Below the pieces are notes generated by a model, which was not told the DNA's origin, did not search any database, and saw only the letters and a program-made list of their open reading frames with translations. Shown in pieces: positions 1 through 6,727 of a stretch of DNA of 18,576 nt; positions within the stretch are counted from its first letter, which is position 1; each line of letters opens with the position of its first letter. Position numbers and translations under genes: made by a program. Source of the DNA: JAHELQ01 sp965603365 (lineage in GTDB: Bacteria; Acidobacteriota; Aminicenantia; UBA2199); assembly GCA_965603365.1 (NCBI GenBank), contig CBFDCR010000095.1:1-18576 (forward strand). The letters are read 5' to 3'.

Positions 1-2
1 TG

Positions 3-164
3 ATTTCTTTAATAACGGGTGATCAGTTAATTAAATTACGGGAGCAACACAAATACAAATTATTTGATAAGAATGTCAGGTTCAATCTTGGCAAAAATAA
101 AATCAATTCAGGTATTGTTGATACAGCTTTGAAAGACGGATTGGGGCCAGGCGAAAAATTTTAG
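3..164 (+). pseudogene. Truncated AIPR-like (abortive infection/phage resistance) reading frame, 3' end only
   Basis: An open frame enters from the left edge and ends at TAG 162-164 after 53 codons. The peptide contains LFDKNVRFNLG followed by KINSGIVDTAL. This order fits the conserved segment of AIPR proteins (PF10592): a Leu-Phe, an N-(I/V)-R, an LG, then VN-x-x-I-x-x-T. In that family the segment is followed by a Phe-Trp/Tyr and an NNGIT motif. Here the frame stops at GPGEKF, and neither other forward frame picks up an NNGIT-like continuation in the next 60 bases. I therefore read it as a truncated defence gene. The 5' part lies outside the window, so an intact but divergent protein ending here cannot be excluded. 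Family assignment is from memory of motif order. Confidence 0.4.
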
Positions 165-288
165 TTTCTCATCATTGCAGTTTTAGGAGACCTATTTAAA
201 ATTTCGGGGTAACTCCTGGTCAACATCAGAATGTTAGTTAAGACGGTGGACAGGATTTGGGGAGGGCCTGGCGTAACGATATACCGGT

Positions 289-394
289 ATGGAATTTAAA
301 ATCGATGAAAATCTGCCTACTCTCCAGCGAACCAATTAAAAACCGCCTGTGGATCGTCGAGGAGGATCGAGTTAGAATTAGAGGTCAGGACTAA
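289..394 (+). pseudogene. Collapsed DUF5615 PIN-like toxin gene (both termini kept, middle deleted)
   Basis: ATG at 289 begins the peptide MEFKIDENLP, the hallmark N-terminus of DUF5615 (Mut7-C/PIN-like) proteins, where the Asp and Glu belong to the presumed nuclease site. Directly after it, in a different frame (317-394), comes a peptide containing EPIKNRLWIVEEDRVRIRG and ending at TAA 392-394. The LWIVEE-x-R-[IV]-RIR segment is the usual C-terminus of the same family. Intact members have roughly 110-120 residues, so about 75 central codons have been lost, with a frameshift at the junction near 316. No DUF433-type antitoxin frame is visible upstream. This is a dead toxin-antitoxin remnant. 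Both ends matching one family makes chance unlikely. Confidence 0.6.
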
Positions 395-661
395 AGGTCT
401 TGAGGTTACCATGAAGTAGGCATTGCACCGCCGGGGGCGTGAGTGGGGGATTTCAGTGGCCGAGGGGTTGGGTTGGTGGTATCGTTATTATTGGGAGGCA
501 AAATCATTGCCATGAGTGGAAAAATGGTATCCACAGCCGGAGAAATCACTCCCATATGATATGTTATACAAAAATCTTTGCCTTGTTCCACTATTCCACT
601 ACTCCAGTATTCCATCATTCCAATATTCCTGGTTTTGTTTGGTTTTGGGCACGGATTGTGC
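395..661. other. Gene-free stretch between the toxin remnant and dnaE
   Basis: No convincing gene lies here. The forward frame from 443 to 559 gives a 38-codon peptide containing GRGVGLVVSLLLGGK and GKMVSTAGEITPI. It reads as protein-like but has no upstream start and follows a stop at 440-442, so it may be another remnant. The minus-strand frame over 406-618 is Pro/Thr-rich low-complexity sequence and unconvincing. The stretch ends with an 8-bp tandem repeat. No clear hairpin-plus-T-run terminator for dnaE was found. Confidence 0.4.
582..629. repeat. 8-bp tandem repeat, six units, just past the dnaE stop
   Basis: Six contiguous octamers run from 582 to 629: CTTGTTCC, ACTATTCC, ACTACTCC, AGTATTCC, ATCATTCC and AATATTCC. 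The last four bases are always (T/C)TCC, the spacing is exactly eight bases, and the first half of each unit varies. The array lies about 30 bases beyond the 3' end of dnaE. It encodes no maintained frame, because eight is not a multiple of three. Confidence 0.75.
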
Positions 662-3600
662 TTAAAAGATGATCTCGACGGTGTTTTCGCCGGTGAGTTT
701 TTCGATGTCTTTTTTCATCGATACGGTGGCTTTCAGGCCGGCGCCCTCCGGGGAACGGATGACGGTGCGGTAGCCGTCCTCGGTGAGTACTTCCAGGGTA
801 TAGGGCACCGAATCGCTGTTTTTTTCAAACTTTGCCGTTAATTTTTCATTAAAATCCGGGGTCAACAGGCCGTAGGCGATCTTGATCTTGACCAGCCGGG
901 CCTTTTTTTTCAAAAATGTTTCCAACTCCACCAGCTTTTCCAGATACAGATTGGGAACCGTATCGTCGTTGTCGGGCAGGAGGGCCTCCAGGTAGTAGGG
1001 GGAATCCAGTCTCAACTGGTCCTTGATCTCATCCCACGACAGCCGCGGGCCATTTTGCCGGTTATAGTTGTTATTTCTCTTCTTGCGGTTAAAGACCAAC
1101 ACCTTGATCCGGCCGGTTAAATCCTCGAAAAACAATTCCCCGTAAAAATCCCCCCTTTTGGACTTTCTCTGATTGGCCTCGGTGATCACACCGCCCAATT
1201 TCACCCGCTCCCCTTTAAATTCCTGGATCTGGGAGATGGTGGTATTGGATACTTTTCTGATTTCATTCTGAAATTTCTCCAGGGGATTATGGCTGATATA
1301 AATGCCGGCCACCTCTTTCTCATACTTAGTAATCTCGCTCTCCGTCCATTCGGGCTTGTCCAGGTGCTCTTTGGGGATTACGATTCTAACGATATCCTCC
1401 TCCCCCGAAAACAGGGACAACTGGTTCTGGTTCTTCATATTGTCGATTACCGCAGCCTGCTTGAGAACATCCTCGACGCTGTCGAAGAGCGCCCGGCGCT
1501 TGACCTGGAAACAATCCATGGCCCCGGACTTGACGAGGCTCTCCAGCACCGTTTTATTGACTTTCCCTAAATCCAGGCGGGTAATAAAATCCGAATAATC
1601 CTTGAACTCTCCGTCCCGGGTTCGGGCCGCCAGCATGACCTTAATGGCAGCATCTCCCACATTTTTCAGCCCCTTTAAGCCGAAACGAACGGAGGACCGG
1701 GTTTCCACCCGGAAATTTTCATGGCTTTTATTGATTTGGGGGGGGAGGATCTCGATCCACATTTTTTTACTTTCGGAAATATACTGGATGATTTTGGAAG
1801 AGGTGGAAGTCTTTTCAGCCTCTGAACTCAGATGGGCGGACATAAAGTAGACGGGGTAGTGGGCCTTGAGATAGGCGGTCTGGTAAGCCAGATAGGCATA
1901 GGCGGTGGAATGGGACTTGTTAAAGCCATACTCGGCAAAGGTCTTCATCTGGGAAAACAGCTCTTCCACCTTTTTTTTGGGATACTGCTTTTTGCCGGCC
2001 CCCCCCATAAATTCCTTCTCCAGTGTCGGCAGCTTATGAACCAATTTCTTGCCCATGATCTTGCGCATCTCATCGGCTTTACTCATGGAAAAACCGGCAA
2101 TGATGGTGGAAATGCGCATCACCTGTTCTTGGAATACGATGATGCCGTAGGTATCCCTTAATACTTCCTCAAGTTCCGGGAAGAGATAGATCACCTTCTC
2201 CTTACCCAATTTCCGCTTGACATAGAGATCGGCCATGCCCGAATTTAAAGGCCCGGGACGGTACAGGGCGTTTAATACAATTAGATCCTCAATTTTCTGG
2301 GGTTTGGATTTTTTGAGATAATCCCGCATGCCGGAACTTTCAAACTGGAAAATGCCGTCGGTATCACCGGCCTGGAATATCTTGAAGGTGTCTTTGTCGT
2401 CTAAGGGGATATTCTCAATATCGATATCGATCCCCTCCACCTCCTTGACCTCCCTGATGATATTTTTCATAATAGTCAGGGTCTTTAAGCCCAGGATATC
2501 CATCTTCAAAAGCCCGATCTCCTCTACCTCCTCTTTCTCAAACTGGGTCACGATATCGTCTTTGGTCTTATACAGGGGCATGTATTCGGTCAATTTTTTA
2601 GGGGCAATCACCACACCGGCGGCATGCATCGAGGTGTGCCGGACGGTATTTTCCAGTTTCAAGGCAAAATCGATCAACTCCGCCGCCTTTTCCATCCGCT
2701 TGACTTCCTTGATCAGCTCGGTGTTCCCCCGGACCTCATTTTCCAATTTCACTTTGGGGCCGTCGGGAATCAACTTGGCCAGCCGGTTGACATTGCCCAG
2801 AGGGATTTCCAGCACCCGGCCGATATCCCGGATGGCCATCTTGGCCTTCATCTTGCCGAACGTAACGATCTGGGCCACGCTTTCTTTGCCATACTTGTTG
2901 CGAATATATTCGATAATCGCCTCCCGGCCTTCGGCATCGAAGTCGATATCGATATCCGGCATGGAGATTCGTTCGGGATTCAGGAAGCGCTCAAAAATGA
3001 GATCGTATTCCAGGGGGTCGATACTGGTGATGGCCATCACATAGGCCACCAGGCTGCCCACCACCGACCCCCGGCCCGGGCCCACCGGGATTTGCCTCTC
3101 CCGGGCAAAACGGATGATATCCCAGACAATCAGGAAATATCCCGGAAATCCCATCTCCCGGATCTTCTCGATCTCGTAGTGCAGACGATTCCGGTACTCC
3201 TCCACACTATGTTTTTTTCCTTTTAGTTTCGGTTCCAACCTGGCGAATCCATCCCAGCATATTTTCTCGAAGTAACCGTCGATCGTTAGGCTGTCGGGAG
3301 GCTTGAATTCCGGTAAAAAATAGGTGCCCAGTTTAAAATCGAAGTGGCATTTAGCGGCGATATCCATGGTGGTATCGATGGCTTCGGGGACATCGGCAAA
3401 CAACTCCCGCACCTCCTCGTTGGATTTCAGATACATCTCGTCGGTTTCCTTCTTCATGGCCCGGTTGGGGTTGGATAACACCTCGTTGGTCTGCAAACAG
3501 ATCAAAATCTCCCGGGCATCGGCATCTTCCCGGTTCAGGTAATGCACATCGTTGGAGGCCACCAGGGGAATGGATAATTCTCTGGCAAGCTTTACCAACT

Positions 3601-4168
3601 TCGGCAATACCTCCCGCTGGTCTTCCAGGTAATGGTTCTGAACCTCTATATAATAATCGTCTCCGAATACCTCCCGGTACCATTTTGCTGCCGCCAGCGC
3701 CTTATCTTCCCGGCCCACCAACAGGTAATAGGCCACCTCCCCCTGTATGCAGGCAGACAGGACAACCAGTCCCTCTCTGTGCTTTTTTAGAATCTCTTTA
3801 TCCACCCTGGGGCGGCGGTAAAATCCTTTGATAAAAGAGAGAGTGACCAGCTCGGACAGGTTGCGGTAACCCTGCTCGTTTTTAACCAGCACCACCAGGT
3901 GATGGTAATTGATCTCGTCGTCCTTTTTATCCGGCTTCTTCTCCATCGATTCCGGTGCCACATAGAGTTCCGAGCCGATAATGGGTTTAATGTCATTTTT
4001 TTTGGCCTGTTTGTAGAAATTGACGGCCCCCAGGATGTTACCGTGGTCGGTGAGCGCCACCGCCGGCATATTGAGTTCTTTTACCCTCTTGACCAGGGCA
4101 TCGATCTTGAGGGAAGAGTCGAGCAGGCTGAATTCCGAATGAAGGTGCAGGTGGACAAAATGTTTCAT
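662..4168 (-). CDS. dnaE: DNA polymerase III subunit alpha (replicative polymerase, DnaE1 type)
   Basis: This is the catalytic subunit of the chromosomal replicase, which adds dNTPs on leading and lagging strands in the cytoplasm. Its 1168 residues match the usual DnaE1 length. The N-terminal PHP domain opens with HLHLH (residues 6-10). The polymerase core has GPGRGSVVGS and then PDIDIDFD, with catalytic Asp405 and Asp407, and the third carboxylate is Asp557 in KMDILGLKTLT. Other family blocks are GIFQFESSGM, NALYRPGP and FNKSHSTAYAYLAYQTAYLKA. QLSLF at 916-920 is a canonical sliding-clamp-binding motif. A helix-hairpin-helix precedes it and an OB-fold follows at about 986-1030. The start at 4168 is set by the family N-terminus. 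A GGGAG overlaps the end of guaA, whose stop lies 9 bases upstream, so the two genes are probably co-transcribed and coupled. Confidence 0.97.
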   Translation of the reverse strand: MKHFVHLHLHSEFSLLDSSLKIDALVKRVKELNMPAVALTDHGNILGAVNFYKQAKKNDIKPIIGSELYVAPESMEKKPDKKDDEINYHHLVVLVKNEQGYRNLSELVTLSFIKGFYRRPRVDKEILKKHREGLVVLSACIQGEVAYYLLVGREDKALAAAKWYREVFGDDYYIEVQNHYLEDQREVLPKLVKLARELSIPLVASNDVHYLNREDADAREILICLQTNEVLSNPNRAMKKETDEMYLKSNEEVRELFADVPEAIDTTMDIAAKCHFDFKLGTYFLPEFKPPDSLTIDGYFEKICWDGFARLEPKLKGKKHSVEEYRNRLHYEIEKIREMGFPGYFLIVWDIIRFARERQIPVGPGRGSVVGSLVAYVMAITSIDPLEYDLIFERFLNPERISMPDIDIDFDAEGREAIIEYIRNKYGKESVAQIVTFGKMKAKMAIRDIGRVLEIPLGNVNRLAKLIPDGPKVKLENEVRGNTELIKEVKRMEKAAELIDFALKLENTVRHTSMHAAGVVIAPKKLTEYMPLYKTKDDIVTQFEKEEVEEIGLLKMDILGLKTLTIMKNIIREVKEVEGIDIDIENIPLDDKDTFKIFQAGDTDGIFQFESSGMRDYLKKSKPQKIEDLIVLNALYRPGPLNSGMADLYVKRKLGKEKVIYLFPELEEVLRDTYGIIVFQEQVMRISTIIAGFSMSKADEMRKIMGKKLVHKLPTLEKEFMGGAGKKQYPKKKVEELFSQMKTFAEYGFNKSHSTAYAYLAYQTAYLKAHYPVYFMSAHLSSEAEKTSTSSKIIQYISESKKMWIEILPPQINKSHENFRVETRSSVRFGLKGLKNVGDAAIKVMLAARTRDGEFKDYSDFITRLDLGKVNKTVLESLVKSGAMDCFQVKRRALFDSVEDVLKQAAVIDNMKNQNQLSLFSGEEDIVRIVIPKEHLDKPEWTESEITKYEKEVAGIYISHNPLEKFQNEIRKVSNTTISQIQEFKGERVKLGGVITEANQRKSKRGDFYGELFFEDLTGRIKVLVFNRKKRNNNYNRQNGPRLSWDEIKDQLRLDSPYYLEALLPDNDDTVPNLYLEKLVELETFLKKKARLVKIKIAYGLLTPDFNEKLTAKFEKNSDSVPYTLEVLTEDGYRTVIRSPEGAGLKATVSMKKDIEKLTGENTVEIIF

Positions 4169-4177
4169 GTCAGTTCT

Positions 4178-5731
4178 TCACTCCCATTCGATCGTTCCCG
4201 GCGGTTTTGAAGTCAAATCATAGGTCACCCGGTTGATGCCCTTGACTTCGTTGACAATACGGTTGGCCACCCGTTTGAGAAATTCCGGGGGGGCGGGATA
4301 CCAATCGGCGGTCATGCCGTCAATACTCTCCACGATTCTTAAAACCGCCACATTTTCATACGTCCTGAGATCCCCCATCACCCCCACACTTTTTACGGGA
4401 AGCAGCACCACAAAGGCTTGCCACACCCTGTCGTAAATATCAAAATTGTGCAGCTCTTCGATCAGAATGGCATCGGCATGCTGTAATTTTTCTATTTTTC
4501 CCCTGCTGACGGCTCCCGGTATTCGGACGGCCAGGCCGGGCCCCGGAAAGGGATGACGCCATATGAATTTTTCATCCAGCCCCAACTCCTTGCCGATCAC
4601 TCTTACTTCGTCTTTAAATAGCTCCCGGAAGGGCTCAATTAATGTCCAGCTCACCTCTGCCGGCAGCCCGCCGACATTGTGATGGCTCTTGATCCTGGCT
4701 GCCGGGCCATTGACGGAGACCGACTCGATGACATCGGGATACAGGGTCCCTTGAGCAAAAAATCTGACTCTTCCGATCCTCGTCTCAGCCTGTTTAAATA
4801 CATCGATAAAGGTCTTGCCGATGATTTTCCTTTTTCTTTCCGGCGAACGGACATTTTTTAAATTTTCCAGGAATATATCGCCCGCCTCAATCCCGGTGAC
4901 ATTCAGGTGGAGTTCGTCCCTGAATTTGGCCATCAGGTCTTTGTATTCATCCTTTCGCAGCAGCCCGGTATCCACAAAAACCGGCATCGATCGATCGCCG
5001 ATGGCCTTCTTTAATAACAGCGCCAGCACGGTAGAATCTACTCCGCCGCTCAAGCCCAGGATGACCTTCTCGTCTGCTACCGTTTCCCGGATGCGGGCCA
5101 CCGCCGATTCGATAAAATTTTCCATATTCCAGGTGGGCTGCAGGCCGGAAATATCAAATAGGAAATTGGCCAGGATCTTCTTGCCCTCCTCGGTGTGGAT
5201 TACCTCCGGGTGAAACTGGACACCGTATATGTGCCGCCTGGGGGATTCGATCACGGCAATTTCGCTGTTCTCCGTCCTGCCGGTGACCACAAAATCTTCC
5301 GGGAACTGCGAAATTTTGTCACCGTGACTCATCCATACCCGGGAACCCGGTTTGACGTTCGACAGCAGCCGGCTGCCCATTCCGCCCGCCCGAGGGGCGA
5401 TTATTTCCAAATTGGACAGGCCGTATTCCCTGTGCCGGGCCGGATCAACTTTCATCTTCGAGAGGAAGGCAATTAACTGCAGGCCATAACAAATCCCCAG
5501 CAGCGGTACGTTCATGTCCAGGATCTCGCCGCCTACCCGGGGCGCACTTTTTTCATAGACACTGGCCGGCCCACCGGAAAGAATGATCGCACCGGGGGCA
5601 AACGATCTGATCTTTTCAATATCTATATTAAAGGGCATGATCTCGGAGTAAACGTCTAACTCTCTCACCCTCCTGGCAATGAGTTTTGTGTATTGAGAGC
5701 CAAAATCCAAAATCAACACCCTATTTTTCAT
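4178..5731 (-). CDS. guaA: GMP synthase, glutamine-hydrolysing
   Basis: GuaA converts XMP to GMP with ATP and glutamine, the last step of guanine nucleotide synthesis, in the cytoplasm. The 517-residue protein has the class I glutamine amidotransferase domain first: the nucleophile is Cys81 in LLGICYGLQ, and His174 and Glu176 lie in GVQFHPEV. The ATP-pyrophosphatase domain follows, with the PP-loop SGGVDS at 228-233. The C-terminal dimerisation domain ends in the family signature SKPPGTIEWE. All catalytic residues are present. The start (MKNRVLILDFGSQYT) matches the family, although no strong Shine-Dalgarno precedes it. It sits 53 bases downstream of the DUF4388 gene and 9 bases upstream of dnaE, all on the minus strand, which suggests one transcription unit linking nucleotide supply with replication. 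Confidence 0.97.
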   Translation of the reverse strand: MKNRVLILDFGSQYTKLIARRVRELDVYSEIMPFNIDIEKIRSFAPGAIILSGGPASVYEKSAPRVGGEILDMNVPLLGICYGLQLIAFLSKMKVDPARHREYGLSNLEIIAPRAGGMGSRLLSNVKPGSRVWMSHGDKISQFPEDFVVTGRTENSEIAVIESPRRHIYGVQFHPEVIHTEEGKKILANFLFDISGLQPTWNMENFIESAVARIRETVADEKVILGLSGGVDSTVLALLLKKAIGDRSMPVFVDTGLLRKDEYKDLMAKFRDELHLNVTGIEAGDIFLENLKNVRSPERKRKIIGKTFIDVFKQAETRIGRVRFFAQGTLYPDVIESVSVNGPAARIKSHHNVGGLPAEVSWTLIEPFRELFKDEVRVIGKELGLDEKFIWRHPFPGPGLAVRIPGAVSRGKIEKLQHADAILIEELHNFDIYDRVWQAFVVLLPVKSVGVMGDLRTYENVAVLRIVESIDGMTADWYPAPPEFLKRVANRIVNEVKGINRVTYDLTSKPPGTIEWE

Positions 5732-5784
5732 CTTAAATTTTACCAGAATGAAGGGGCGGCAACAAGGATATTTTTAAATTTCTA

Positions 5785-6324
5785 TTATTTCAGGCTTAAA
5801 AGACCCGACGCCAGCATGCCGAATATAATCCTGGAGGCATCGTAGATATTGATGCCGGTCTCACTGGAGATTTCGTTAATCGTTCTCTGGCCGTCGATTT
5901 TGGAAATGACGATCCACTCCAGAGTGGAGAGGGAGATCTTTCTCCGTTCACTGCGGTCAATTTGATTAAACACCGGCACCGCGTCCACCGAACCGATCTT
6001 CTTTCTCAACAATTTCCACTCATCGATTCGCCGGGCCGCCTCCATTAAAAGAGAGGTCACCGAGCGAGAGATGGACTTATCCACCGCGAAGTCCCCGTCT
6101 TCAAACACAAATTCCCCTTTATCCCAGGAAATCAAGGTGAAAACCGCATCTTCTCCCAGGAATTGTTCCACCTCGGCGTGGACGATATCGCCCCTCTGGA
6201 TATAGATATAACCTTTGTCGCCACTATTTTTGGTCATCACAAAACGTCCGCTCTGCTTTGAGTTAGACACCAGTTGCATGATATCGGCAAGATTAATCGA
6301 TTCAATTGATCCTTTTAAGCTCAT
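5785..6324 (-). CDS. DUF4388 domain protein (PATAN-like) with C-terminal winged-helix-like region
   Basis: The N-terminal ~100 residues match DUF4388: the opening LKGSIESINLADIMQLVSN, then SGRFVMT, GYIYIQRGDIVHAEV, and an F-V-F-E-x-G segment. DUF4388 proteins are cytoplasmic, common in deltaproteobacteria and related phyla, and often linked to two-component or gliding/GTPase signalling; no enzymatic activity is established. Residues ~115-179 (VISKIDGQRTINEIS to GMLASGLLSLK) look like a small winged-helix module, a common tail for this domain. No receiver or kinase domain is present. The start at 6324 lies about 25 bases from the expected transcription start of a consensus promoter, but its Shine-Dalgarno is weak. 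It is the first gene of the run with guaA and dnaE. A direct role in controlling those genes would be inference only. Confidence 0.85.
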   Translation of the reverse strand: MSLKGSIESINLADIMQLVSNSKQSGRFVMTKNSGDKGYIYIQRGDIVHAEVEQFLGEDAVFTLISWDKGEFVFEDGDFAVDKSISRSVTSLLMEAARRIDEWKLLRKKIGSVDAVPVFNQIDRSERRKISLSTLEWIVISKIDGQRTINEISSETGINIYDASRIIFGMLASGLLSLK

Positions 6325-6356
6325 ATTTGGCTACTTTGATAGACGTTAAATCAAAT

Positions 6357-6384
6357 ATTATATGGTTTTACACTCGTTTGTCAA
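6357..6384 (-). promoter_or_regulatory. Sigma-70-type promoter for DUF4388-guaA-dnaE
   Basis: On the minus strand, TTGACA (6384-6379) and TATAAT (6362-6357) are separated by 16 bases. Both hexamers are exact consensus. Transcription would begin near 6350 and leave a leader of about 25 bases before the ATG at 6324. Confidence 0.8.
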
Positions 6385-6429
6385 GGAGTAAAATTTTTGG
6401 TTTCAAAAAATTTTCATCTACGACCGCAT

Positions 6430-6446
6430 CTCTGTGAGGAACAGAG
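6430..6446. repeat. Inverted repeat in the divergent promoter region
   Basis: CTCTGT (6430-6435) and ACAGAG (6441-6446) are perfect 6-bp inverted arms around GAGGA. The repeat lies between the two divergent promoters, about 50 bases upstream of the minus-strand -35 box. It could be an operator or a chance short palindrome. No regulator gene lies beside it. Confidence 0.3.
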
Positions 6447-6545
6447 CGATTCTCTATCTTATCCAGTAAAAATCAAGGGATTCTTTTTTAACTCTCGCCA
6501 GGTCGAAAAAATGGAATAACTTTTAATTTTTCGTCGAAATTTTTG

Positions 6546-6574
6546 TTGACACCTCAAAAATATCGACATTAATA
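6546..6574 (+). promoter_or_regulatory. Possible distal promoter for the receptor-like gene
   Basis: TTGACA at 6546-6551 is followed after 17 bases by TTAATA (6569-6574), which matches TATAAT only partly. If used, it gives a leader of roughly 145 bases before the ATG at 6728. Confidence 0.35.
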
Positions 6575-6649
6575 GAGTGGCTTTGGCCGCAAGCTTTCAC
6601 AGACGCAACCTTCTGTCTCGTGCCAGCCTGGGGCCATTTTTTTATATAT

Positions 6650-6680
6650 TTGACAAATTGGTGTTTTTATAACATATAAA
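6650..6680 (+). promoter_or_regulatory. Possible proximal promoter for the receptor-like gene
   Basis: TTGACA at 6650-6655 is followed by an AT-rich stretch holding ATATAA (6674-6679, 18-base spacer) or TATAAA (6675-6680, 19-base spacer). It is the closest promoter-like pair to the gene at 6728, which also has a strong GAGGGGG ribosome site five bases before its ATG. Confidence 0.45.
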
Positions 6681-6727
6681 TAGTGTAAATAAATATTGGC
6701 TCTTAAGACAATTTTGAGGGGGTTATC

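Noticed and set aside
406..618. 70-codon minus-strand frame downstream of dnaE
   Set aside because: Pro/Thr/Asn-rich low-complexity product with no ribosome site, and it crosses the 8-bp tandem repeat.
2328..3226. Long plus-strand frames (200 and 238 codons) opposite dnaE
   Set aside because: They mirror the codon structure of the polymerase gene, whose motifs are intact, and have no independent signals.
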